Origin: Glycocaulis alkaliphilus
Lineage (GTDB): Bacteria > Pseudomonadota > Alphaproteobacteria > Caulobacterales > Maricaulaceae
Direction of reading: 5' to 3'
Assembly (NCBI RefSeq): GCF_004000605.1
Contig: NZ_CP018911.1
Coordinates: 1,922,001-1,986,000 of the forward strand
Length of the DNA: 64,000 nt
Shown: piece after piece, positions 17,518 through 26,354 of the stretch
Numbering within the stretch: the stretch's first letter is position 1
Layout: the number at the start of each line of letters is the position of its first letter
Position numbers and translations under genes: made by a program
The notes under the pieces: generated by a model
What the model was told of the DNA's origin: nothing
Databases searched by the model: none
What the model saw: only the letters and a program-made list of their open reading frames with translations

Positions 17518-18972
17518 ATGCTGAACCGCCATCTGCTGACCTATCTGCCGGTCTATGCCGCGCAAATCCTTGTCGGATTTGGCAGCGTGGTGGTGTTCAC
17601 GCGAGTCCTGTCACCCGAAGACTATGGGCGCTACACGCTGGTACTCGCCGGCGCCCTGCTCACGCAGACACTGGTATTTACCTGGCTGGACGCCGCCGTT
17701 GCGCGCCATCACGCGCGCGCCACCGCCAGAGGACGCCTTGGCGGGCACCTCGCTACAGCGTTTTCCCTCTACGGCGCGCTGGCCGTTCTGAGCCTGGTGA
17801 TCTTTGGCGGCGCCATCGCGTTTGCGCCCGTCAGCACCGAAATGAAGACAGTGTGCGCGTTCGCGCTGGTCTCACAGGTGCTGCGCTCAGCCATGATGAT
17901 CGCGCTGGAGACCCGCCGCGCCGAGGGCGAGGCTGTGCGCTTTGCGCTGCTGGAAAGCTTTATCCTCAGTGCCGGTTTCGGCCTTGGCGTGGTGTTCATT
18001 CTGGCGGGCGGGATGGGGCCTGCAGGCCCGTTCGCAGGCATAGCGCTGGCGTGCGTGGTGGCCATACTGATCGACATTCCGGTCCTCCTGTCCAAGGCCA
18101 AGCGAGACCGTGCCGGGCCGCGCCGGGCTTTGCGCTTCTTTGCCTATGGCGCGCCTGTGGCGGTGTCGCTGGTGTTTGAACACCTGCTCTCCACCGGAGA
18201 CCGTTTCGTCATTGCGGCGCTGATGGGCGAAGCTGCGACCGGTGCCTATGCCGCCGGATACGGCATTACCGACCGCTCGCTGAACATCATCTTCATCTGG
18301 CTGGGCATGACCGCCGGGCCGCTGGCCATCAAGGCGTTCGAGCACGAGGGCGCAGAAGCCGCGCGCGCCGTGCTGCGCCAGGCCGCCGGCCTGATGGGTC
18401 TGATCGCGATTCCCGCCGCCACCGGCATCGCATTGCTCTCCGAACCCTTCGCCCGGCTTCTGATCGCTGACAGCCTTGCCGGTGCCGCAGCGCCCATCAT
18501 GCCGCTGATCGCGCTGGGTGCGATGCTGAACGGCTTCATGACCTATGTCTTCCATGAGAGCTTCGTGATCGGGCGCAAGCCGAAAGTCATGGCCGGGCTG
18601 ATGGCGGGCAGTGCGGCGCTTAACCTGGCGCTGAACTTGGCACTGATCCCGATGCTGGGCCTGATCGGCGCGGCGCTGGCCACCGTCCTCTCCTACGCCA
18701 TTGCGCTGGCTGCGTGCGTGGTCATGGGCCGGGGTATTTTCCGGCTCTCTTTGCCTCTGGATGACTGGGTGAAGGCCGCGACCGCCAGCGTCATCATGGC
18801 GGCTGCGCTGATGGCGTTGCCGGTGCCGGAAGCCGCCTTCGCGCATCTGGCATTCCACGTTCCGGTGGGCGTGCTGGTCTACGCGGTTGTGGCCCTGACG
18901 CTGGACATTGCCGGATGCCGCAGCGTGTTCGTGATGCCCGCCATGCGCCGCCTGCAATGGAGGGGTGCATGA
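17518..18972 (+). CDS. hfsF: Polysaccharide flippase, HfsF/Wzx-like
   Basis: 484 residues from the ATG at 17518, with about 14 hydrophobic helices along the whole length. It is a MOP-superfamily lipid-linked oligosaccharide flippase. The first helix pair with FTRVLSPEDYGRYTLVLAGA is the usual signature of the polysaccharide biosynthesis protein family. It should move undecaprenyl-linked holdfast repeat units across the inner membrane. Its stop overlaps the next ATG (ATGA), starting a four-gene coupled run: flippase, GT2, deacetylase, GT2. A further 28 codons are open upstream but lack a ribosome site. Confidence 0.82.
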   Translation: MLNRHLLTYLPVYAAQILVGFGSVVVFTRVLSPEDYGRYTLVLAGALLTQTLVFTWLDAAVARHHARATARGRLGGHLATAFSLYGALAVLSLVIFGGAIAFAPVSTEMKTVCAFALVSQVLRSAMMIALETRRAEGEAVRFALLESFILSAGFGLGVVFILAGGMGPAGPFAGIALACVVAILIDIPVLLSKAKRDRAGPRRALRFFAYGAPVAVSLVFEHLLSTGDRFVIAALMGEAATGAYAAGYGITDRSLNIIFIWLGMTAGPLAIKAFEHEGAEAARAVLRQAAGLMGLIAIPAATGIALLSEPFARLLIADSLAGAAAPIMPLIALGAMLNGFMTYVFHESFVIGRKPKVMAGLMAGSAALNLALNLALIPMLGLIGAALATVLSYAIALAACVVMGRGIFRLSLPLDDWVKAATASVIMAAALMALPVPEAAFAHLAFHVPVGVLVYAVVALTLDIAGCRSVFVMPAMRRLQWRGA

Positions 18973-19862
18973 GCGCGCCCTCCCTCTCCGTCCTGATCCC
19001 GTTTCACGGCGATGACCCGTCTGCCCTGCTGGACGCCCTGCTGGCGCAGGCCGGAGCGGACATGGAAATCGTCCTCTTCGACGACGGATCACCCGCCGCA
19101 GATGTCTTCGAGCGACTGTCCGAGCATCCCGATGTCCTGGACGGGGCGGTGCGTATCTTGCGCTCCGATACCAATATCCAGCGCTCCGGCGCGCGCAATG
19201 CGCTGGCCGGGGCGGCAAAGGGCGAATGGCTGCTGTTTCTGGACGCGGATATGGAGCTGCCTGAGGGTTTTCTTGCCCGCTGGCAGACATTGCTCGAAAG
19301 CGCGGAGTTTGACGCGGCCTATGGCGGCTATCTCGTGCCAGAGACCAAGGCGGGTCAGTTCGCCGTTCATGCAGCCCTCGCCCGCGCCGGTGACATAAAC
19401 AATGCCGAGGCCCGCGCCAAACGCGGGGCATCGGCCTTCGCTGGCTCCAACATGGCGGTCAGATCGGCACTGATGGCCCGCGTGCGCTTTGACGAATCCT
19501 ATCGCGGCTGGGGCTGGGAGGATGTGGACTGGGCCGTACGCGCCGCCAAGACCGGACGCCTCGCCCATATCGATAATCCGGCAGGCCATGGCGGATTGCA
19601 GAGCGTTGACCGGCTGATCACAAAATTCGCCGAAGGCGGCATCAATTATGCCCGCTTCCTCGCCCGCCATCCCGACCAGGCAAGCCTTCCCGGCGCGCGT
19701 CTTGCACGCCTGCTGGCCCAATGGCGCCTGTTTGCGCCGGTGCAGGCGCTGGCCCCGGCCCTGTCCCGGACAAACGCCCTTCCGACCCGCGCGCGCGTGC
19801 TGGCGCTCAAAGCCTACAAGGCAGCGTGCGCCGCAGCAGCTTTGAAGGAGGTAGCGCCATGA
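18969..19862 (+). CDS. hfsG: Family 2 glycosyltransferase, HfsG-like
   Basis: 297 residues, GT-A fold. The nucleotide-binding start is SVLIPFHGDDPSALLDALL and EIVLFDDGSP. The metal-binding DxD is in FLDADMELP, and the acceptor-side ED motif is in GWGWEDVDWAVR. There is no membrane helix, so it is cytoplasmic and peripheral. It overlaps both neighbours by 4 bp. The position between the flippase and deacetylase matches hfsG of the Caulobacter hfsEFGH order. The other GT2 of this run (20638) could exchange labels, as HfsL is also a GT2. Confidence 0.8.
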   Translation: MSAPSLSVLIPFHGDDPSALLDALLAQAGADMEIVLFDDGSPAADVFERLSEHPDVLDGAVRILRSDTNIQRSGARNALAGAAKGEWLLFLDADMELPEGFLARWQTLLESAEFDAAYGGYLVPETKAGQFAVHAALARAGDINNAEARAKRGASAFAGSNMAVRSALMARVRFDESYRGWGWEDVDWAVRAAKTGRLAHIDNPAGHGGLQSVDRLITKFAEGGINYARFLARHPDQASLPGARLARLLAQWRLFAPVQALAPALSRTNALPTRARVLALKAYKAACAAAALKEVAP

Positions 19863-20641
19863 GCGGTATCTATCAGCCCGCCGGTAATCTGCTTGGCAAG
19901 GTACGCCGTCTGGCAGCGCGCGCGGGCGTCAGGCGTCCGATCGATGTGGCGATCAACGAGCCGATCGTCTCCTTCACCTTTGATGATTTCCCGCGCTCGG
20001 CTGCGCTGATTGGTGCGCCCATGCTGGAAAGGCGTGGCTGGCGTGGCACCTTCTACACCGCCATGGGCTTTCTCGGTACGACCACGCATCTGGGCGACAT
20101 GATGCAGCGCGCCGACATCGAGGCGCTGCACGCGCGCGGCCACGAGATTGCCTGCCACACCTACGCCCATCTCGATGCCAGTCATTGCGAGCCTGACGTT
20201 TTCGCAGACGATTGCGAGCGTAATTGCGCCGAGCTGATGGAAATGGGCATTTTGCGCCCGCGCACCAGCTTTGCCTTTCCCTATGGAGAGGCAAGCCCGG
20301 CCATCAAACGCGCCCTGCAGCCGCGCTATGGCGCGCTGCGCGGCGTACGCCATGGCATCAACCGCAAGGGCGATGATCTGAACCTGCTAAAAGCCGTCGC
20401 GCTGGATGGCGGAAAAGCCGGTCTGGACAAGGCCTTGCGGGCTATCCATGAGGTGAAAAGCGAACCGGGCTGGCTGATCTTCTATGGCCATGACGTGCGC
20501 GAAAACCCGTCCGAATGGGGCTGTACGCCGGAGTTTCTGGCGACCATCTGCGCGGAAGTGGACGCGCAGGACCTGCCCGTGCTGACGGTTGGCGAAACGC
20601 TGTCCATGCTGTCGGATGAACCTGCCCGGATACCGGCATGA
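19859..20641 (+). CDS. hfsH: Polysaccharide deacetylase, HfsH-like
   Basis: 260 residues, NodB-homology carbohydrate esterase 4 type. The catalytic base and metal Asp are in SFTFDDFP, the metal histidines in HEIACHTYAHLDAS, the binding groove in FAFPYGEAS, and the last motif in GWLIFYGHDVRE. HfsH in Caulobacter removes acetyl groups from N-acetylglucosamine residues, which is needed for holdfast adhesion and anchoring. There is no signal peptide, consistent with action on the lipid-linked unit in the cytoplasm. It is coupled to GT2 genes on both sides. The family call is strong; the HfsH name is by context. Confidence 0.85.
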   Translation: MSGIYQPAGNLLGKVRRLAARAGVRRPIDVAINEPIVSFTFDDFPRSAALIGAPMLERRGWRGTFYTAMGFLGTTTHLGDMMQRADIEALHARGHEIACHTYAHLDASHCEPDVFADDCERNCAELMEMGILRPRTSFAFPYGEASPAIKRALQPRYGALRGVRHGINRKGDDLNLLKAVALDGGKAGLDKALRAIHEVKSEPGWLIFYGHDVRENPSEWGCTPEFLATICAEVDAQDLPVLTVGETLSMLSDEPARIPA

Positions 20642-21567
20642 GCGAAGACGCCTCTGTCAGCGTGCTGATCCCCACTTTCCGCAGGGCCGAAGGGCTCTCG
20701 CGGGCCGTGGCGAGCGTACTGGCGCAGACCCGCCTGCCTGATGAAATCGTGATCGTGGACAATGACCCGGCAGCAAGCGCGCGCCATGTGGCGAGCCAGC
20801 TCGCAGACGATTCGCCCGTTTCGATCCGCTATGTCCACGAGCCACGCCCCGGCGTCGCGAATGCCCGCAATGCCGGGTTTGCCACGGCAACGGGACGCTT
20901 CATCGCCCAGCTGGATGATGACGAGGCGGCCAGGCCGCAATGGCTGGAAAGCCTGCTGGCTACTCGCGAAGCCATGGACTGTCCCATCGTGTTCGGGCCG
21001 GTCACACCGCTGGCAGTGGACGCGAGCCCGACCGCGCGGGCCTTTCTGGAACGCCTCTATGCGCGCACCGGCCCGCAAGAGGACGCATTGCGCAGCCGGG
21101 ACTGGGGCTGCGGCAATTCCCTGATCGACCGGGCCGCGGTGTCCCTGCCTGATCCACCTTTTGATGTGCGCACCAATGAAATGGGCGGCGAGGATGATCT
21201 TCTGTTCGTGGGGCTGCAGGATACCGGGGTTCGTTTTGCCTGGTCAGCGAAAGCCGAAGTGATCGAGCATGTAGAGGGCAAGCGCGCGCGCTGGCCGCAC
21301 ATGCTGGCGCGCAGCTTCGCCTATGGTCAGGGTGCCAGCCAGAACTGCATCCATGGGACCAAAGTCGATTATCCCGGCCTGCTGGGCTGGATGGTGGTCG
21401 GTCTGGGGCAGGCAATGGTGTTTGGACTGATCGCCTTGCCTGCGCGCCTGGCTGCCGGGCCTGAGGCTGGCGCGGCCTGCCTCGACAAGGCCGTGCAGGG
21501 GATTGGCAAGCTGTTCTGGATGGAGCGTCTTGCGCCGCGCTTTTACGGCGCTGCCTCGCGCGGCTGA
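20638..21567 (+). CDS. Family 2 glycosyltransferase, possibly HfsL-like
   Basis: 309 residues. The GT2 core is SVLIPTFRRAEGLSRAVASVLAQ, EIVIVDNDP, PGVANARNAGFATA, the DxD in AQLDDDEAARPQWL, and the late ED in NEMGGEDDLLFVG. A C-terminal hydrophobic segment (LGWMVVGLGQAMVFGLIALPARL) suggests membrane association. It is the last gene of the coupled run. Its 3' end overlaps the convergent polymerase gene by 25 bp. Whether it corresponds to HfsL or another holdfast glycosyltransferase needs a phylogeny. Confidence 0.8.
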   Translation: MSEDASVSVLIPTFRRAEGLSRAVASVLAQTRLPDEIVIVDNDPAASARHVASQLADDSPVSIRYVHEPRPGVANARNAGFATATGRFIAQLDDDEAARPQWLESLLATREAMDCPIVFGPVTPLAVDASPTARAFLERLYARTGPQEDALRSRDWGCGNSLIDRAAVSLPDPPFDVRTNEMGGEDDLLFVGLQDTGVRFAWSAKAEVIEHVEGKRARWPHMLARSFAYGQGASQNCIHGTKVDYPGLLGWMVVGLGQAMVFGLIALPARLAAGPEAGAACLDKAVQGIGKLFWMERLAPRFYGAASRG

Positions 21568-22799
21568 GCCAGCTTGGCCGCCGTTGCGGTGAACATCACC
21601 CACATGAGCGAGTTCTGCTCGGCCAGATTACTCTCCGAAAAACTGATAAGCCCCCACATGACGAGGAAGGGCAGCGCCCAGTACGTCTCATTGCCCTTAA
21701 ACAGGCGCATGGCCGCGCTGCCGAGCGCCCCAGTATAGGCAATCAGGGCAATCCCCACCCCGACCAGCCCGGTGGCGAGCGCCGTCTCTATCCAGCCATT
21801 ATGCGCGGTCGGCACAGGCCAGCTTGTTTCCAGCCGCACCCAGTGCGCCGGCCCCAGCTCCACCTGCCAGAACACGCCATAGCCAAAGCCCAGCATCGGG
21901 CGCTCACGGATCTGGCGGAAGAGCGCCTCCCATATGTCTGTCCGGCCGGTGAAGGTCGCATCGCGCCCTAGTGCTTCGAGCAGCACGCCGGGGCCTATTA
22001 CCAGCACCAGAATGCCCAGCGAAACACCCACCACGCCGGCCATGACGGCAATCGCGGACGAGGCCGCATCGCGGCGCGCCATCGCGATCATGCCCGGCCC
22101 GGCAATCGCGATGAAGCTTGCCAGCAGCGCCGTGCGCGAGGTGGAGAGCAGGACCAGAGCCAGCGCCGGAACGACAAGGGCGAGCCAGAGCATGCGGCGC
22201 CTTGCGTCAAACGCCGCCGCGCCCACAAAAGCCAGCACCGCCCAGCCCATCATCGCGCCCAGCGTGTTCTTCTCCCACCACAGGCCGCGCCATGCGCCGG
22301 GGTGGATTTGCTGCATCACGCCAAAGCCCGGCACCAATGCCCCGGCAATCGCGCTGCCAATCATCAAAATGGCGAAGCTGACAGCCAGAATGGTCAGCAG
22401 AGACTTCCAGTCGAACCGCGATGCCAGCCACAGGCCAAACAGCGTCGTCATGGCCAGTGCCAGCGCGCGGCGCGAGGTGATGTCAGGATCGATCGACCAG
22501 AAGGTGGACAATCCGGCGAGCACCGCCAGCAGCACCAGCGGCCAGGCCCTGAACGCCGTCTCCAGGAAGGCCAGAGGCCGCATGGCAATCAGGATGAGGG
22601 TCACACCATAGACCGGCAGCCAGACCAGACGCAGCGCTTCGGCCGCATCCGGCTTTAGCGGATCGACCAGCAAGGGCCCCAGCAAGGCCTGCGAGAACAA
22701 CAAGATGGCCAGAACCGCCAGCGCCGCTTCCAGCAAGGGCAGGAAGGTCAGGCGGGGAAAGGCCGAGCGCCAGACTGCCGCCCGGTGGAGCGCGTTCAT
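21543..22799 (-). CDS. hfsC: O-antigen ligase/Wzy-type polymerase, HfsC-like
   Basis: 418 residues, 10-12 hydrophobic helices. The large periplasmic region contains PGAWRGLWWEKNTLGAMMGW and, later, GFGYGVFWQ with PTAHNGWIETALATGLVG. These are the Wzy_C/O-antigen ligase motifs (the H-N-G-W-x-E element). It polymerises lipid-linked repeat units in the periplasm. It follows hfsB with a 4-bp overlap, matching the hfsA-hfsB-hfsC order seen in Caulobacter holdfast loci. The polymerase family is clear; the specific symbol is inferred from context. Confidence 0.8.
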   Translation of the reverse strand: MNALHRAAVWRSAFPRLTFLPLLEAALAVLAILLFSQALLGPLLVDPLKPDAAEALRLVWLPVYGVTLILIAMRPLAFLETAFRAWPLVLLAVLAGLSTFWSIDPDITSRRALALAMTTLFGLWLASRFDWKSLLTILAVSFAILMIGSAIAGALVPGFGVMQQIHPGAWRGLWWEKNTLGAMMGWAVLAFVGAAAFDARRRMLWLALVVPALALVLLSTSRTALLASFIAIAGPGMIAMARRDAASSAIAVMAGVVGVSLGILVLVIGPGVLLEALGRDATFTGRTDIWEALFRQIRERPMLGFGYGVFWQVELGPAHWVRLETSWPVPTAHNGWIETALATGLVGVGIALIAYTGALGSAAMRLFKGNETYWALPFLVMWGLISFSESNLAEQNSLMWVMFTATAAKLAQPREAAP

Positions 22800-23485
22800 T
22801 GCGCGGCTCCCCTCGCCTCACCCTGCCAGTCATGGGCGCGGTTCACGATCACGCCCAGCACTTTTGCGCCCAGCTTTTCGATATGAGCGGCAAGGCGTTC
22901 GGCATCGGCGCGCTTGTCGCGCCGTGCATTGGCCACAAGAATGACGCCATCAAGATCAGGCGCGACCGCGGCTATGGCCGGTGAGCCATGCGGCACATCC
23001 ACCACGCTAAGCGGTGCCATGGCGCGCAATTGCTGCCAGTAGCCCGGCGCGCGCTTGTAGACGAGGCGCTCCATCTCACCCGGCTTGTGCTGGAAACGCG
23101 TGACCAGCACATAGGCCGCTTCCAGCTTGCGCAGTACCAGACGCCCCGTTCCGGCCGGTTCCGCCGTCCAGAACGGTTCTGCGCCGATTTCGGTGGAATA
23201 GGCCGAGCCATTAAGGCGCGCGCGGCTGGCTTGCGGATTATTGGCAAAATCGAGATCCACGAGCCAGACCGGCCCGCCGGTTTCTACCGCAGCGGCGCGC
23301 GCCAGCCCGGCGGCGACGCTGGACGTGCCGGCCTTGGCGGTGATGCCAAGCATCATGACAACTTTGCCCGGCGCACCGGGAGGCGCCAGCCGGCGTGCCA
23401 GATCGGCAAGTTCTGTGGCGAACGGGTTCACGCCGTCTGTCTCCGCTAGCGGCTGCGCGGGCAGCTCATGCCGGGGCCCGGTCAT
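22796..23485 (-). CDS. hfsB: HfsB-like P-loop ATPase with degraded Walker A
   Basis: 229 residues, related to the cytoplasmic kinase half of Wzc/CpsD proteins. The Walker A region reads GITAKAGTSSVAAGLA. Against the family pattern EGKSTVAANLA the essential lysine is Thr. Walker A' (WLVDLDFANN) and a Walker B-like VVDVPHGSP are still visible. There is no tyrosine cluster at the C-terminus. It is probably a structural or regulatory partner of the HfsA co-polymerase rather than an active tyrosine kinase; that is inference. It overlaps hfsA and hfsC by 4 bp each. Confidence 0.75.
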   Translation of the reverse strand: MTGPRHELPAQPLAETDGVNPFATELADLARRLAPPGAPGKVVMMLGITAKAGTSSVAAGLARAAAVETGGPVWLVDLDFANNPQASRARLNGSAYSTEIGAEPFWTAEPAGTGRLVLRKLEAAYVLVTRFQHKPGEMERLVYKRAPGYWQQLRAMAPLSVVDVPHGSPAIAAVAPDLDGVILVANARRDKRADAERLAAHIEKLGAKVLGVIVNRAHDWQGEARGAAQ

Positions 23486-25068
23486 GCGTGCCCTGACCCG
23501 TGCATGGCGCCGGGACCAAAATCCCGCACGCGGGCCAGCACCGCAAGGGGTCTTGCAGCAGGTTCAACATGCGCGGCGCGCTGACCGCCTTGCGGGCGTG
23601 GCGCTGGGGCTGTGCTGGCCGCCTGCCGGTAGGGCGCTGGCGCCGGCTCGACATGGGCGTCGGCAAGATCATCCTGCTCACGCCGCGATACCGGACGAAG
23701 GGCGCGCGGGTCGCGCGTGGCATCGAAATAGCCTTTCAGCAGCCCCAGCAGAACGGCCGCACCGAGCGCCAGTATGCCCGCTGCCCCGATGGCCGCAGTG
23801 CGCAAGGAGCGCGCCTGCGCGGGCGGGGTCGCCCGTTCGACGATACGCACCGAGTCAGCAATGCCGGAGGCACCGCCCCGGCGCGATGAAGCCGCGGCAA
23901 ACTGGAGGGCGAGACGCCCCGCCGCCTCTCCGCGTGAGGATGCCTCGCGGCTCAGCCGGTCATACTGGCTTGCCAGCCCCGCAAGCCGGTCAGCCTGGGA
24001 CCGCGCCGCATCAAGCTGGACACGCAATGTGGCCGCAAGGCGCGCCTGCGCAGCAGCCTCCGCCTCCCGTTGCAGCCGGGCCGTATCCAGTTCCTGATAG
24101 ACCGGATTGGTACCAGTACGGCGCTGGCCGGCACCGTCCGCCCCGCCTGACTGCACCAGCTCACGCAAGGCTCGTATCTCGCGGTCAAGCGCCTGCACGG
24201 GCGGCGCGTCGTCCTGATAACGTGAGCTCAGCTCACGGCGGCGTACGTCCAGCGCCAGAAGCTGCCCGGTGACGTCATTTTCAACATAAAGTTCAATGGA
24301 CTGCGGCATGTCCTGCAGGCGCTGTGAGAGAGCTGCAGCGCCTCCGCGGGCGGACTGCGTGGCCGCCTCCGCAGCCAGAAGAGAGTTTTCCAGCTCCGTC
24401 ATGCGGGTAACCAGCGCCAGACGCTCGGCCTGGAAATCGACAATGGCATTTTCTGTCAGGAAGGCGCGCAGATTGGTCTCTGCCACGGCAGCAGCTATTT
24501 CGGCAGCGGCCAGACGCTGGCCCAGCGCATCGGCGCCGTCTTCAACCAGCACTTCACGGCGATAGGCGAGATAGGCATCGATGATGGCATTGAGCACATT
24601 GGCTGCCGATTGCGGTGTTTCCCCGCCATAGCTGGCCTGCAGCACGCTGGCATGCGGAGCCCGCTCGACCTTGAAGCTGGTGCGCATCTCGCGCAGCACC
24701 GAAGGCTGCGGCGAACCGCCCTGACGCTCGATGGCGAGGCGGCGAACCGTCTCGGAATTGAGAAGTTCGGCCTCCGACTGAAGCACCTGATCAAGCGTGA
24801 ACGCGCCGCCGGAGCCGGCCGCGCCGGGCGCCTGGTCCTCAGGATCCAGCAGCACGAGCAGCCGTGACTGGGCAACGTATTCGGGCTTCAGCACGAACCA
24901 GGCCGCACCCGCCATGGGAAGGAACAGGAGAACGAAAACGATGACGATCAGCAGTTTCTGCGACCAGGCCAGAGCCAGCAGGTCAAACAGGTCCAGCTCC
25001 CGGCGGGCATGTCCCGCCGGGCCAGAATTTCCTGTGCCCGATCCACGTGTTGATTCCATAAGCGACAT
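23482..25068 (-). CDS. hfsA: Polysaccharide co-polymerase, HfsA/Wzc N-terminal type
   Basis: 528 residues. A transmembrane helix near residues 38-60 (LLIVIVFVLLFLPMAGAAWFVL) is followed by a Wzz-like periplasmic domain and a long coiled-coil region (about 170-390) rich in Ala/Arg/Glu/Gln. A second transmembrane helix follows near 425-445 (AAIGAAGILALGAAVLLGLLKGYF). A Pro/Ala/Arg-rich cytoplasmic tail has no kinase domain. It spans the periplasm to link polymerase and outer-membrane exporter. It is the first gene of the minus-strand hfsA-hfsB-hfsC operon and diverges from hfsD across 87 bp. Confidence 0.82.
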   Translation of the reverse strand: MSLMESTRGSGTGNSGPAGHARRELDLFDLLALAWSQKLLIVIVFVLLFLPMAGAAWFVLKPEYVAQSRLLVLLDPEDQAPGAAGSGGAFTLDQVLQSEAELLNSETVRRLAIERQGGSPQPSVLREMRTSFKVERAPHASVLQASYGGETPQSAANVLNAIIDAYLAYRREVLVEDGADALGQRLAAAEIAAAVAETNLRAFLTENAIVDFQAERLALVTRMTELENSLLAAEAATQSARGGAAALSQRLQDMPQSIELYVENDVTGQLLALDVRRRELSSRYQDDAPPVQALDREIRALRELVQSGGADGAGQRRTGTNPVYQELDTARLQREAEAAAQARLAATLRVQLDAARSQADRLAGLASQYDRLSREASSRGEAAGRLALQFAAASSRRGGASGIADSVRIVERATPPAQARSLRTAAIGAAGILALGAAVLLGLLKGYFDATRDPRALRPVSRREQDDLADAHVEPAPAPYRQAASTAPAPRPQGGQRAAHVEPAARPLAVLARVRDFGPGAMHGSGHA

Positions 25069-25155
25069 CTGGCGGAGGTGCGCTTAATTTTTTCTTAGCC
25101 CGGCTCGCAGAAGGCTACACTTTATCAAGTACAAGCGACTCGAAGGTGGCAGCCC

Positions 25156-25893
25156 ATGCGCGAATTTGACTGGACCCGGCGCAACGCGCTCGCAGCCCTG
25201 CTGGCTGGCAGCGTAGCAATCGGCCTTTCCGCCTGCGGCGGGCGGGCACGTCCGACCGCCAGCTTCGAGGCCTCGCGCTTCCAGACCTGGAGCGGCGGCG
25301 ATCCGGTTTACCGGCTCTATCCCGGCGATGCGATCGAGGTAACGGTTCACACCGCGCCGGAATTATCGCGCGAAGTGGAAATCGGCCCGGACGGGCGCGC
25401 CAGCCTGCCGCTGGTTGGCGGGGTGATGGTGTCGCAGAAGACAGCGCCAGAGGCCGCACGGGCCATCGCAGACGGCTATGCGCGCATCCTGCGTGATCCG
25501 ATTATCGAAGTGCGCCCGCTGAGCTTTGGCTCGCAGCGCATTCTGGTGGGCGGCGAAGTAAACGCACCCGGCCCCTACCCGCTGCCGGATGGCCGGACAG
25601 GCGTGCTCGAGGCCGTCATGTTTGCCGGCGGGTTTCAGACCACCGCACGGCGCAATTCCGTGGTCGTGCTGCGGCGTGCGCCCGATGGCGGCGCGATGAT
25701 GCGCACGGTCGATGTGCGCTCCGCACTGCGCGGACAGCCCGCCGACATGATCCCGCTGGCCCGCCACGATGTCGTATTCGTGCCGCGCTCAGGCATCGCC
25801 GAGGTCAATCTGTTCGTCGATCAGTATATCCGGGGCATCCTGCCCCTGGATTCCGGGTTCAACTACCTGCTGTTCGAGGCCACCCGGAACTGA
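25156..25893 (+). CDS. hfsD: Outer-membrane polysaccharide export lipoprotein, HfsD/Wza-like
   Basis: 245 residues. The N-terminus ends in the lipobox LSACGG after a twin-arginine-like TRRNALAALLAGS stretch, so it is probably an outer-membrane lipoprotein. The Poly_export domain is visible as YRLYPGDAIEVTVHTAPELSREVEIGPDG and an SLBB domain as RILVGGEVNAPGPYPLPDG. It should form the secretion pore for the holdfast polymer. It is divergent from hfsA. In Caulobacter the hfsD, A, B genes run together, so the arrangement here differs. Confidence 0.85.
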   Translation: MREFDWTRRNALAALLAGSVAIGLSACGGRARPTASFEASRFQTWSGGDPVYRLYPGDAIEVTVHTAPELSREVEIGPDGRASLPLVGGVMVSQKTAPEAARAIADGYARILRDPIIEVRPLSFGSQRILVGGEVNAPGPYPLPDGRTGVLEAVMFAGGFQTTARRNSVVVLRRAPDGGAMMRTVDVRSALRGQPADMIPLARHDVVFVPRSGIAEVNLFVDQYIRGILPLDSGFNYLLFEATRN

Positions 25894-25907
25894 TCGGACA
25901 GATCGGC

Positions 25908-26180
25908 CTAGTGACGGGTGGAAAGCCACTCGCGCGCAGCACGCTGTGCCGCCGCAATGTCTTCGGTGCCCATCTCGCTCGACACTTCCTTGCGGTAGTG
26001 CTTGGCAGGCTCAGAGCCCATCAGCGCGGCCAGATTGAACCATTTGTGCGCCTCGACATAGTCGATGACACCGCCCTGGCCCGTCGAGTAGAGCAGGCCG
26101 AGCTTGCAAAGGTCCTCGCCGGTCGGATCGGTATTGATCGCGTCGTGAACCTGACGGGTTTCCACATCAGTGAAAGCCAT
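25908..26180 (-). CDS. Small Sel1-repeat protein
   Basis: 90 residues from the ATG at 26180, which has GGGGAAG four bases upstream. The core DLCKLGLLYSTGQGGVIDYVEAHKWFNLAALMGSEPAKHYRKEVS is a Sel1-like repeat pair of the type found in small alphaproteobacterial cytoplasmic proteins. There is no signal peptide. It is probably a protein-interaction module. It is convergent with hfsD (stops 15 bp apart), so no operon link to the holdfast genes is implied. Confidence 0.8.
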   Translation of the reverse strand: MAFTDVETRQVHDAINTDPTGEDLCKLGLLYSTGQGGVIDYVEAHKWFNLAALMGSEPAKHYRKEVSSEMGTEDIAAAQRAAREWLSTRH

Positions 26181-26354
26181 TTGTCTTCCCCATTCCATTT
26201 GGGTTCTGCGGGGCTTTGCCCTCGTCTCGAACCCGTGATTGACACCCCACCACCCACGCAATGTTTCGCGTTTGTGTGAGAGCATATTCGCGGGGAATGG
26301 TATCCACAGGGTTAAGGCAAACTAAGAATAATGCATTTTAAGCATTTATTTTCG

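Noticed and set aside
17887-19431. 514-codon minus-strand open frame
   Set aside because: Antisense to the flippase and GT2 genes, Arg/His/Gln-rich, no recognisable domain.
22302-22658. 118-codon plus-strand frame rich in Gln/Arg/His
   Set aside because: Antisense shadow of the polymerase gene; typical complement of hydrophobic codons.
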